NCBI RefSeq assembly: GCF_000002995.4
Contig: NW_025062478.1
Location: 6,362,001 to 6,426,000 of the forward strand
DNA from: Brugia malayi
Lineage: Eukaryota; Nematoda; Chromadorea; Rhabditida; Onchocercidae
Length of the DNA: 64,000 nucleotides
Reading direction: 5' to 3'
Part shown: in pieces, positions 40,080 to 52,361 of the stretch
Numbering within the stretch: position 1 is the first letter of the stretch
Layout of the letters: every line of letters begins with the position of its first letter
The notes under the pieces: model-generated
The model's database searches: none
Seen by the model: only the letters and a program-made list of their open reading frames with translations
Told to the model about the DNA's origin: nothing
Position numbers and translations under genes: made by a program

Positions 40080-42816
40080 TTAAAACTTTTTCTTTGGTAT
40101 AACTTTGAGAAATTCGGGTGCCCGTATAAGCCATTCTGGCCAAGAGCCTAAATAAATACTTGAATTGTAGCCAGACTTCCTCAGTGCGAACCAGATTAAA
40201 CTAGAACGAATAGCTGATGAAGAGTAGACGATTACTGGTCGATTCTGATTGAGCTTTCTTGAACGAAATTGAGCTTTCAAATCCAATTCATCATGCCACT
40301 TCTGATTATGCCAGTCATAAACAACTTTTGCTGGGATATTGATTGCTGATCGAATATGACCGTATACTGCATTTAATGAAATGCCTTCATATTGCTGAAG
40401 AATAAAGGAGATAGTGAAAGAACAATATATCGGAGTGATTAAAGTGCTATTTATGAAATTCAATGAATTACCAATTTACCTCACGATCCTGGCCATCCAC
40501 TAAATCATATGTTCTTAGTTCCGTGTTTGTGAGAACGTCATCAAAGGTGCAAATTACCTGTTGTAAACAATCAATAAGTGTCAGTGAAATGTGATATATA
40601 AGACATTTCAATCTCCGTCGTGAATTTATTTTTAATTGTTCAATGATTTTAAAATTGCCGTCGATGATGATTTGACATGATTGGTCACTCATAAGCTTAC
40701 ACTGGTATTCCATTCAGCCCGGAAATGACCGCTACGCTGCGGATATATACCATCACCACTCTCCGTCATATATTGTGCTGAATTATCCTTCAACTTTTTC
40801 CATTCGTTTATACCACCAGAATATAGTGAAACTTTCTGATGTCCAAACAGCTGAAATAAAGGTAGATTATAGTTAACACAGAAATTGATAAGTATAATTT
40901 CTGTTATACGATGAAATTATTATCATTAACATATCATAGCAAATTGCTAGTCATCATGTGAAAACATAATTACTGCTACTAGTTTTTCTGATTTGAATAA
41001 AATGCAATTTCGAAAATTTGCAACTTTATTACCGTAAAGATCCAAAAAGCATGCGTAGCCCAGACAACTTCTCCTCGATCGTAAATAATTACATAACAGT
41101 CTGAATCTACGCCTAAACTTCGAGCATATCGTTGAAATTGAAGCGGATGAATGGGTGCACCGTTTACACTCAAATTTCCGAATTGTAGGAGACGTGCTGA
41201 TTCAATATGTTCCTCGCGGTATTCTTTTCTTAAATACGATTATCCATGTATAGGAGTACGTAAAGGATAGGAAATGAATGAAACATTGAAACTAACTTCG
41301 ATTCTTCATTTCGATCAGTACCCGCTTCAAACAAGCATAATTTCCGCTTTGTAATTAGCAACGTAAGGAGAAAAGTTGATGTAATATCGATATCTACCTT
41401 CGATTTTATTACATTTGTATCGAAACTACTGAACATATTTCCATTGGAATAATTATCCTGAATCTGTAAGAGTTGTTAATTAAAACTTTTTAATTTCTTT
41501 TCAATTTTTTTTTTTTAATATCTTATGCATAAAATAAGTAAGAAAGTAAGAAAAGAAAGTAAACAAAATCAGATTCATTTTTCACTTATTTGTAGAAAAT
41601 ATGAAAAGGTTAAAGTTATAAACCTTTTAGTTTATATAATTTCATTACTATAATCTAGCATAACATAAAGCGCTTTAATTTTTTTCAGAAAAATATTGAT
41701 TTTCAAAAAAAATGTTTGTTACTAAATGAAGATAAAGAAAGCTAACAGTTATTCCTGTCAAATTTTCGTCACATTTTGATTTACATACTTTAGGAATTAT
41801 GGACTGTCGTATATTTTGAAAATTGCTGCCTTTTTTAAAGTCCCAGACCAGAAAATAAGCCAACAATAGAATGAATAGTATAATTGCTGTGGCCAGTAAA
41901 GAGCCCAATGACATCAACTTTGAATTACAACCATTTCTCTAAAAGTCTTGAATTAATCACTTCATCATTCCACTGCACCCTTCAAATTCTGTGATTTCAA
42001 ATTCTGACATAGGTGCACATCTCAATGTATCTCAACAGCTTGTAATTCACTGAGTTTTCTAGCTATCAGTGATATGGCCAATTTGTGTGATTGTCCTAAG
42101 CCTTCAACCAAGTCTAAGTTTTAAAAGTTCAAGGACATATGAGTCATTGTCATACAATTCCAATTATTTCGATACAACAATGTATTTAAAATTAATTTAA
42201 CAACTTTTTTTCAAATGCGGAGAGAAATTGTGACAGTGGTAAAACAACAGATGAAATTTATACAAAAGTTAGAAATCATTCCTTTTTTTGAATCACTTTT
42301 TAAACAAAATGGAACCTGTTTATGCTCTATGACAAGATGCGTTGGAATAATTTTTTGCAGCGAATTTATCGGCGGTAGTGGTGGTGGCATTTGTTTCTTA
42401 AATTTCAGTCAAGGTAAACTGAATGAAATCTTCAAAAGAATGAACATCGCATTTACTGTTCAAAACCAGGAGTTAGGGAAGTATTCGGACAAAGGAGAAT
42501 CAAAAAAACTTAGAAATAAAAATCCATCCTTTTGTATTCTTTTTGTGGCAATATCGTAATTTCAAAATTGTATTAAATTTAAGTAAGCCTGAGAAAAATT
42601 CGATTTCAAAAATTTCTTTAATTAAGCCTGAGAAATTCGATTTCAAAAAAAAATAACCTGAGAAAGATCAGGTGGCTTCGAATAATAATATTCAGGATCC
42701 TCATAATCCTTCTGTGATCGCAAAGTATTATTGTTGCAGTTACTTTGACTGGATAATCCATTTAGATCACTATGGAATGTTCGAGGTTTAACAAACTGTG
42801 GATCACTCAGCGGCAT
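40080..42816 (-). CDS. membrane-anchored tandem rhodanese (MPST-like), catalytic cysteine replaced by serine
   Basis: A predicted protein of 404 residues. Exons: 42816-42658, 41938-41789, 41463-41297, 41228-41033, 40850-40701, 40557-40480, 40394-40080; all phases close. An N-terminal polar tail of about 60 residues (MPLSDPQFVKPRTF) precedes one transmembrane helix at about 64-85 (LLATAIILFILLLAYFLVW). Rhodanese domain 1 shows EHIESARLLQF, VIIYDRGEVVWATHAFWIF and VSLYSGGINEWKK. Domain 2 shows GHIRSAINIP, VIVYSSSAIRSS and YLGSWPEWL. In active thiosulfate or mercaptopyruvate sulfurtransferases the domain 2 loop starts with the sulfur-carrying Cys; here it is Ser358, and the rest of the loop is also altered. 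The fold is likely kept but sulfurtransferase activity lost. Known family members are mostly soluble and shorter, so the anchor is unusual. Confidence 0.9.
42584..42660. repeat. short tandem duplication at the donor of the rhodanese gene's first exon
   Basis: Two imperfect copies of a unit starting TAAGCCTGAGAAA and ending ATTTCAAAAA lie at 42584-42613 and 42623-42650. A third partial copy, TAACCTGAGAAAG, overlaps the exon 1 donor on the minus strand. Confidence 0.75.
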
Positions 42817-45800
42817 TTTCGTTTACATGCGTTTAGTGTCTCTATGCCCGATACTCCTCTTGTGACTCTTATAAAAAACCATGAGACAATTCGATTAAAG
42901 AGTAAAACCAAATGAAATTAATCATCTGATTCTGAAAAATGCAAATAACCGTAAATTTCTATCGCTTACATGAGCGCTTCTTTTAAAAAAAGGAGCGAAA
43001 TTAAAGTTATTGAGTGCTTTTCGATTGGTTATTATTAATGTCATTTGTGAAATGCAACATGCAAACAAGAAGATGAAGTATTAATAAGCAAAGAGAGTAA
43101 ACAACTATTAGGCAATACTAATAGATTCACCACGATAATCAGTCTGGTGACAAATAATAAGAAAATATGGCGAAAAGAATTCGGATAACATTGTTTCAAC
43201 AGTATAACGTAAAAATTCGAAACCTTTTAATTGGCGTTTGGATTGATTAAGAAACAAGTTATATTAAATGTATCAAAAGAACATTATAGATTTGAAAGCA
43301 CTTCTTTCCATTACACCTTATGGATTCAAAATAGAAATTTTGTTTTACTGAAAATTACCTTGCATTTTCAGTAAATATTTTGATTTTTATATTTACGTAA
43401 AAAGGATTTTGCTTGATGTGTTATTGAAATGGTGAGATGAAGTGTTAAAGATAGGGATTTCATTGTAAATATTAATGAGGAATTCTTCAGAAAAATGCTC
43501 TGTTGTTAATTAATGACAATAAGGACTTTATACTTTGAAATTTTTTGAATTCACTTCGCTTCCAATCTGAAATTTCTCATACGTATTATTTTTCCCTTAG
43601 ATGAGCACTAGTACAATTAAAATTGGAAAAGGCAACTATTGCGGAATGGCCTAAATATTTAATTTTGATATCTCGACCTTCTGGAAAGAGTGCAATATTT
43701 CGGGCATGATATTCTACGACGGATATATGAAAGCATGCTGCCTAGATAATTTTATTTACTTTGTTCTATTTTTAGAATGTTGGAATATGTTCAGAAGGAT
43801 TATTACAACCAGAACATTTAAGATACTGAAAGGTTTTGGTCTCTGATTTGTGCATTATTTCATGTTTAAATTCTAGACAATATATTCCTGTAAAAAGCAT
43901 AAAATTTAAATCACAAATTGAAAACTAATAGAAAAATTGTGCGCATTCACTATCTACCGAGAATAATTTAGCTTATATAATTAATAAACTGTGTAAATAA
44001 AAAAGAGAAAAGCATAATAATAATGCTAAGAAAGAAGGAAATATCCACCATGGTTTACATAACACTGCTCTGCTTCCTGTGAAAGATTAAGCTGAAGCAT
44101 TTTAAGGCGGATTATACACTCCTTACATCTGGAACAAATGTTGACATAGTGGAAATTAGGCTAAAGTATTTCGAAGATTTCTTCTAGAAGATCTCATTTA
44201 CTGACAATAAATAAGGAAAAGAAAAAACGGAAGTAGAGGAATTAATAAAAATAAACTCGGCAAGAAAAAAGGCGCCGTCAACTGATAGTTAATATAATGA
44301 ATCGCTTCGAGCCGTCAATTATTGAAGAAAATTAAATTTATTTTAGTTTTATAAAAAAATACTCTTATAAAAAGTTTGGTATAAAAAAAACTGGTCGTAA
44401 TTGTAGATAGTAAAAGAGTCTAGCAAATATGATAAACATATCTTCCAAGAAATTCGTGATCAGTCTAATTGAAGTATCACCGCGAAATCATACTGCGACG
44501 AAGAACGCACGACAGTAAACATACATCAGTTAGATTTCATTGTTCATTAGAATTTCTAATGATGTCAATAGCGCCATACTTCATTAATTTGATAATACAT
44601 TATTTTACGACGATCATGACGAATTGGATGCAGAACATATAGGCTGTAATTTAATTAAAGTAAATTTTCTCATCTTCGAAAAAAAAAATGCGAATGCATT
44701 ATATGAATAAATTTTAAATCATTAATGAGCGAAAAACCATTGAAATTAGAATTAGTCCTTTATAGTTATGGAAAAAGAAAGATTTCAACTTTTTTAAATA
44801 ACAAAAAGACAACAGTGACTCTTTCATTTGGTTATTTCAGAGTGAAGAGAATAAAGACGAAGAGAATAGCGATAAAATGCTTTTGAAGGTCGCAGCTATC
44901 AGTCTACAGCGGGTTTTCAAATTTTTTGAAATATTTTATGTCATTGAAAAAAAACCTATAATAATGACTTATTGTGTTTTTTTTCTGGTTTGGTTAAATT
45001 ACCGCACTTGCAAAAAATGCATAATAATTGGACAATTATCATATTATTTTGCATATTTTGCAACCGACGTGCTCAGTTGTACACATATACACTCTTATGT
45101 ATTTCAATGTATTTATTTGCTGTAAAAACGGAATGTGAAGCTAGAAAAAGAAGTGATTAGAACAATAAAGTGGTAATAAATGAATAGGTGAAGAAAATAT
45201 TTGATCACTGATCATTGAGAAGTTCAAAATATAGTAGATAAATAAGAATTTATGAATCCTACTTATAGAAAAGTATGATTTCACTGAAATTAAAGTATTA
45301 ATGTATTTAAGACTTTCGAAAGTGTTCTTAACATATCGCTAATTTCCTAATCCTTACATTCTGGTTATTCAATTATCTTCTAATAAATAAATTGAAAACA
45401 GTAAATAGTTTTTCAATTTCAAATGTTTCAATGGTGAACAAGAAAAACGAGAGAAATACGCTATACAAATTTACTTTTTAATCTTTTTATTGTCTTTCTA
45501 ACATTTTTTTTTATTTCCACTTTTGTAGCAGATGATATATGGTGTTTTGATCTGAAAACAGAGCTGTTAAATGAAATTTTGTTCACTAGATCAGGTAATC
45601 TATCACATCGAGCCAAATTTGTAATTTCTGTAAAAGTTTTGAAAATCCAAAATATCGAGAATTCTAAATCTGCTCCAGTTAACTAGGTAATTTACTAACC
45701 AAATTTATTATATTTGGATCAGTTTTAATATAAGTTGACATATGAATTTGACAGCCTTCAATTTCTGAAATTACCACCCTCAATTATCAAGAGATATATT

Positions 45801-46443
45801 CCATGTATAATTTAGCTCGCATGCTATTGTTCTAATAATAATATAAAGATAAACTCTCGAACTCCATATCAACTTTTATTTCTTGAGATATTTAATAACA
45901 TCTCAGTTAACAGCGTTTTAATTTTCGCAAAAAAAATTAAAAAAAAATAGTTATAAAATGGGGATGATTATTCTGCACTCGACAATAATGATTGAGATAA
46001 TAATCAAGTGATATACAAAATAAAATTTATTAATAACAGCAATTTTGAGAAAGCTGTAATATTTTGTGAATTGTAAAATAAAATAAATTATTGCTTGGAT
46101 TATAATATTGCAGAGGCGATTTTGACAATTCAAACAATAAATTTAATTTTATTCTAAGTGCAAGTCTTCACTATAGCAAAATAAATTGAAAAAAAAATTA
46201 GCTGTGAAAAGTTAATTTTATTAGTGAATGAATAAGTTATAGAAGCTTTAAAAGAATTAGTAAATGCAATATCATTTTCTGTAGCTTAACTGCTTGAATT
46301 TAATAACATTTCAGATATATTTCTTTTTTGGTATACAAAATAATAAACAATAAATTGCTCATTAAAATAAATGGAGATAAAATGATATTCGATGAAGAAA
46401 TAATCCATTTTCCTGAAGAAATTCAAGTATGCCTAACAATAGT
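42817..46443. other. intergenic; no confident gene
   Basis: Upstream of the rhodanese gene and downstream of the G-alpha gene. A 48-base segment at 44841-44888 (plus) has a good acceptor and an acidic open frame (SEENKDEENSDKMLLK), but its donor is weak and no partner exon was found. Other frames are short and low complexity. Confidence 0.4.
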
Positions 46444-48169
46444 TCAAAACATGCCGACTTTCTTTAAATTTTTTTCAATAACCATAACGATGACATTATC
46501 CAGAATTATTTGAACCTGACTGGTATCGGTAGCACAGGTTTGATGCACATAAATTGTCTTTTCTGGATTGGTATTTAAGGCTTCAAAACTTTTCGTTATG
46601 AAAGCTATCGAATCTTCGTATGTTTGAGGTCCTGGAAAATATGTTAAGTCTGGATTGTCTGGATTTCTTTTTTTTAAATATCAAGTTAAAACTTTAAAAA
46701 AAGACAATAAAAGATCTTTTTATATAATTCTGGATTTCTGCAACTTTACAATTGTTGCAACAATATTTCAATTCTGAAAACATTTTTCAAACTTACAAGA
46801 ATGAGGAAAAATGTTTGTTAATTTAAACAGGAATAATATTATGTAATTAAACGATTAGTGATTAGTGAAAACGAGCACTTTAAGATTTTGCAAATAGACA
46901 AAAGAGATAACTTGTTCAACTGACCGTTGTAGTGAGGAAAAGCGATCCTGATTGATTTCGATTTTAGTTTCTCAATAAACAAATCTTTTTTGTTTAAAAA
47001 TAAAATAATGGAAGCATTAAAAAACCATCGACTATTGCATATTGTTTCAAATAAACACATACTTTCCACCATACGATTCTGAAGTGAAGTGGGATATGAC
47101 AGCATCACAGTTAGATAAGGCAATTAACCTCCAATTTTAATTAGTTCGGTAAAAACTAACAGTAGTATTATCTTCGAATAAAACTTCGGCATATTCGCTA
47201 ATAGCCGCAACGTATATAACAGCGCTGACGTCTTCAAAACAATGAATCCATTTTTTCCTTTCCGATCGTTGTCCACCCACATCAAATACTCTAAACTGAT
47301 TCCAACAACGAAGAAGTATGCATCGATTTGCTTCCTTGATGAATCATTCCTTGATATCCAATTTAAATTTATGATCAAGAGGGTGAAGACTTATATTATG
47401 ATGCTAAAATCTGCACAGCGAAAGTACATTTTACTCGCCGATACAAACCTGAATGGAATATTTTTAATAGTAAAATGAACTTCCACAATTCCAGTCGTTT
47501 TTGTTCTTGTTAACAATATATCTTGCTCATTCGGTTTGTAATCCAAAGCTGTTATCCGATCGATACTATCGAAAAAACTTCTTACTTTTTCTCTATTCGT
47601 CATCTATATATTTACCAAGTTTTCATTATATTGCTGGACTGCCGAACAAAAAAAAGAATAATTAATGACAGTTCAAAACTGAATGTCATATTAAACAACT
47701 CATTTGTTCGATAATCCTTCAGTACTTCTTTCGTTTATTAAAGTATAAAGGTCATATTTAGAAAAAAATGAACAAATTGCTCAGTCTTTCTTATTTTACT
47801 TTACCTCGTCATAAATTAATAACATTCGGAGTAACGCATATAGTATCACTTAATGACTCTAATATTCATTTTACCAACACAATCCAATAGAGAGGCTTAT
47901 TAAATTTTTAATAATTAGTCAAATGGTCCATAAAATTCCAGAATTGAACATGCTACCAATGCTATGAAGCTTTCATAAAAAAAAAAATGCTTTGATAAAC
48001 CAACTGGGACACTAAATTCAACGAATTCAAATAGTTGCTTGTTTCTTACTTCTTTAGCGTATCATTCATTTCATTAATTTTTCCATTATTTGGATTAATT
48101 TGTTAAGATAGCAATTATTTAAATTACCTAGTCATAATTTAGGATATACATATAATTATCTGTATACAC

Positions 48170-48195
48170 AATATATATATATATATATATATATA
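48170..48195. repeat. AT dinucleotide run in a G-alpha intron
   Basis: About 26 bases of pure AT alternation, inside a longer TATA-rich stretch to about 48240. It lies in the intron between the 48564 and 47580 exon ends. Confidence 0.9.
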
Positions 48196-48957
48196 ATCAA
48201 TATATAATTAATTTAGGATTATATATATAATTAATATATTAACGCTAATTTATATGCGTTAGTTTACTATCCTATTTATAATCTTTTTTTTTGTCCAAAT
48301 AATCAGTGAGATTAAGTTAGTTTATAAATTGTTGCAGAATTAGCGATGCATGCTTCTTCAACATGTTAATATTTCTATGTTAGAATAGGAATATGAAATC
48401 TTGCGAATGATTGCAATAGTTAAAAAATCGTTTTACGAATCGAAGATTGAGGAAATTACGATAATTGTGTTTGGTGTTGATAAATCTTCTATTCTAGTTT
48501 TTGCACTCATAATTTGCAAACTCAAATTCTCTGATTACAAAACTGCATTAAATTAAGCCGAACTGTTTGGCAGACTCATGTAGATTATGGTCATGTCTTC
48601 TTTCGTAAATATTTTGAATTGCAGGATCTTGCCACAGATTCTTGATTGCTGTTGCAATCTCATAAGTTATTGACTTCGATTCTGTGCTAATCGCTTGAGC
48701 AATGACAGCTGAATCATCCTTCAAGAAATTACTAATTATTTTTAAATAAACTATTCAATTATTCAAGTGACCACTAGTCAGGACTTGCTTTTTTCTAGTC
48801 AGAGCTTTTTTAAATAACCACTAGGTGGTGTCAATAATTCGTTAAAAAAATTAAATCAAAATGTAAAATAGACCATTTCATGAGTTGCTGAAACATTCTG
48901 GTGATTTAGTAGAGAGAAGGAGCGAGAGGGTAAAAGAAAGGAAAGGAAGAACTACGG

Positions 48958-49009
48958 AAATGAAAAAGTTTGGTGATAAATTTAAATGAAAAAGTTTGGT
49001 GATAAATTT
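48958..49009. repeat. perfect 26-base tandem duplication in a G-alpha intron
   Basis: Two exact adjacent copies (48958-48983 and 48984-49009) of a unit beginning AAATGAAAAAGTTTGG. It lies just downstream, in gene direction, of the frame-broken exon. Confidence 0.92.
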
Positions 49010-49827
49010 ATTAAAACGAAATAAAATATGTCATTCAACAGCTCCTAAAAATGACCTTTCTGGCTGGTTCACTGAATTTAATACTACACCGTTCCATAAC
49101 TTTTAAGATATCATCCATTGCATGAATTGTATTCGAATACAACCAAACGTTGCTTTATTATTTCATCCTGCGTAAAACCACTACTGTGTAAAATTTTACA
49201 AAAGTACTGAACGTTAAACAGATTACACTTTTGTTTATGAAATATTACATTCGTCTAACTGATCAGAACAGTGAAATTATGCATTCATGCAATGAGCATT
49301 AATGATCAGACAATCGTGATAGATCATAATTTGATTGATCAAATGTTCATTAATAAGAGCGTATCTGAAGAACAGTCTAATTAAGAGAAATTAAAAAATA
49401 TATTAAATCTTATCATGAACCTCATCTGCTTTAGCAATGTGCTCTTACCCGAATCACCAGTATCTGAAAATTCTTTCTTTTTTTTTTTATTTTATTATCG
49501 ATGACATTACTATTTAATATAATAAACCTTCTGTCTCTTGTTATTGGTTTAGAAACATACTGTTGTATGAAATGAATAATCTTTATCTATTTCAGTAGAG
49601 TAGCATCGACAATAGAATAATAAGTTTCACTGAAAATAGTAGAGAGAATGGAGAACTATTTTGTTAGAGAATATCATTCCTTCATATTTATAGCAAATAT
49701 AGACTAACCGAGTAATAGCAGTTTGATAGCTTTGGCACTTTCGATCGCACTTTCATTAATTTCGCGATCAATCCCTTTACTTCTTTCGTGTAGTTTTTTT
49801 TTCCTCTTCACTTTGACAAAGACCCAT

Positions 49828-52361
49828 AACATTAGTATTTCTTTTTCTCTATGAAATTTAGAAAACTTAGGAATGTTGGGAAAATATACCGATAGTTCTA
49901 CAAGATGACCAAATATTCCTGACCGCGTCGCGGGGCTCTGGAATCGTAAAGTATTATTAATGATAGAAACAAATTCACAAAAAAGCATGCTGGATATATG
50001 GAAAACAAAAGGCATCGAATCCTAGTTTCTGAAAAAAAAATAGTTTGTGCATTCTTTCCAATTTATTTTCTAAATCCTTTAACATTCAGTTTATTTGATA
50101 ACTACCGAGTTAAATATCAATAAATTCGAAAAAAATAAAAAAGACAATGTTGACCATATACTTGAATGGCCAGAAAAATGATGCATTTCATTTCCTAATT
50201 TTTTGAGAAATTTACTTATACTTTTTCTAGATTCCTTTTTTCTTTCATACTAACAGTATGATCACTTACTTTTAACAACTACAATAATTCAAAAAAGGTT
50301 GATATTTCTGACTGAGCAACTTGGAAATTACAAAATGACATCTAGTCAAGAACTTTATTTAGAATTTTCAACAGTGACTGTACATCCAACTTTCCATCAG
50401 CTAATTGTTATTGTTAATATATTTCTTACTCAAAAACTTTTTTAGCTTCTAGCAAAAGATTGTACCTTTATGCCTGGTACAGTGCAATTAGAACCCTTTT
50501 CCATAAACTTTTGCTTTTCAGGGGTAAACTTAGCACATTTCTTCGTTTGATATCACAAAATTCTGCATCTGACCAAATTAATAACTTTTGTTACCTTTGT
50601 TTATGTATATGCATGTATGGTTTAATCCATCGTTTTGAAAATGAATATTTAGCCAAACTTAGCCAACAATCTAAAATTTGAAGAATTCAATAACATTTCA
50701 TGTGAAAGCAATAAAAGTTGATGAATGGCATGATTTAGAGCGTATTATGAATTTTTGTCTGAAGCAACAGGATCAAGTAATCTGGTGAAGTGAAAATATT
50801 CTCACAAAAAAACGATTCCTCTGGCAGAACATGTGGCAATGACTTCACAAAAAATTTTGGCTTCTAGTAAAGTTTTGGAATGTGCAAGAAATCTTACCAA
50901 ATAGTATGTATATTTTATGATAAGGGAATTTTTTAGAAAAAAGATTTCATGAGTGAAAATTTACAGGTAATGAATTTTAAAATAAATGAACTAATCTTCA
51001 TAAATGCTATGTATAATGAAAGCTTTATTTTCAACCGGACCGAAAGTAAAACTTGAGACAAAAACGAATGCATAAATCAAAACTTCGAAAAAGAATAATG
51101 TGGTTTGTGAATTTTTGTGATCACAAAAAGAATATAGCACCATTATTGATAATATAATTATGATGCCATTAAGAAATATAAGATTAATTTTGTATTTCTT
51201 GACACAAATTCGAATCGTCAAGTATTTTGGGATACGGTGCTACTTCCATACATAATGATTATACTCATTGAGATCGGCGCTGTTGTCATTTAGAATAATT
51301 TTTATTCAGTGACTAGGATAAAGAATATTATATGAAATGATAAACAATATTTAGGAAGAAAACATTCCAAGGATAATTTGCAAGAGAAATTAGTTCAAAA
51401 GTGTGGAATTAATTACTAGCTGAACAAGCGGAATTAGTTGCCAATAACTGGTTGTTGAAGGCTTAGGTGTGCATCTAAGTGTATGATTATATGACTTAAT
51501 AAGCAACTTTGCTTATTAATTTATGCAGGTATCTCCTCTCTATCACTGCCGTTTATGTACAAACAACAAATATAAGTAAATAATACTACTCATTGTGTTA
51601 TCAATATTACGGGACGGATATCTTTACTGAAATTGGATTCATCCCTTATTGGTATTAAAGTAGAACAGGAAATTTTCATTTCACATTTTGATACTGCGCT
51701 GAAGTTGTTTGAATCGGATAGAAAAATGATTCAGTGGGGGAAATTGTTGCTATCTTTAATTTAACTGCTAGATAGTAATAAAGAAACTTTTAAAAGTGGC
51801 AAATAGAGACACTCAATTTCATTCTCAGATAAAATTGGAGATTCATGCAATATTCAAAAATTAAGAAACATGTAACAGACTATATTCTGCTTGAAAGATA
51901 CTACCGTAGAAAGACATCAAGTAATTATGGCTGCTCTTCCGAAGAATGGCCATTGTTAAGCAACAAAAACAAATTCACTCTTACAAAAAATTCATTCTCA
52001 CATTAGATTAGGCCCAGAGTGACAAACTGTAATGATAGTTAAGAGTTTAATAAAAAAATCTACTGCTCCATCTAGATGAATGACCATCTAGATAATGTGA
52101 TTATTAGAGAAGAACACTTCGCTCCTTGCTGCTTTTCTAATATCTGCATCAGTGCTCATTATACCTAATGAGATGTCACATTTTCATATTTGGTACAACC
52201 ATACTTCGCGTTGTTCGGTGGTTCTTTGATGGATGGTGGGTTATGTCGAAGTGTGGCGCTGTTAACTGAGGAGCGAATTGTCTCCGAGACAATAAAAGAT
52301 AATTCTTCAGGATTGCTGTAAAGGAGAGAGATCAATGTTTGCCTTGCAGTGAGTTAAGCGA
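49828..52361. other. intergenic between divergent G-alpha and METTL17 genes
   Basis: Head-to-head arrangement: both genes read outward from this 2.5 kb. No supported coding exon was found; frames such as 50991-51221 minus are hydrophobic and A+T-rich. CCATCTAGAT occurs twice near 52.07-52.1 kb. An acceptor at 52348-52349 just before METTL17 is the likely trans-splice site. Confidence 0.5.
52348..52349 (+). promoter_or_regulatory. probable trans-splice acceptor of METTL17
   Basis: The sequence GTTTGCCTTGCAG ends here, 12 bases before the METTL17 ATG. An upstream ATG at 52335 is cut short by an in-frame TGA, so the leader probably joins at this AG. Inferred from position and consensus. Confidence 0.5.

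Larger units (their letters stand above)
46444..49827 (-). pseudogene. heterotrimeric G-protein alpha subunit, frame-disrupted, probable pseudogene
   Basis: Exons: 49827-49709, 49463-49421, about 49183 (or 49206)-49056, 48718-48564, 47580-47449, 47290-47161, 47078-46925, 46631-46444. Kept motifs: [14 protein letters not shown] (switch I), [13 protein letters not shown] (switch II), [10 protein letters not shown] (NKxD), QTCATDT (TCAT) and a C-terminal KVGMF. Against function: the expected myristoylated start MGLCQSEEEKK at 49827 is out of frame with the rest because of a run of nine A (eight would fit). The first P-loop glycine is Asp (LLLLDTGDSGKST). The third exon lacks an acceptor in the right phase that keeps RILH, and it is two bases short near 49137. 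An ATG at 49833 gives an in-frame but unusual start. Other gene models here have no frameshifts, which argues for real decay over general sequence error. Confidence 0.85.

Noticed and set aside
46631..46673. Upstream extension of the last G-alpha exon encoding N-P-D-N-P-D-L-T-Y-F-P
   Set aside because: It is open and looks coding, but splicing from 46925 straight to the TTTTCCAG acceptor before 46631 gives the family-standard Y-N-G-P-Q-T-Y-E-D with correct phase, so the extension is intron.
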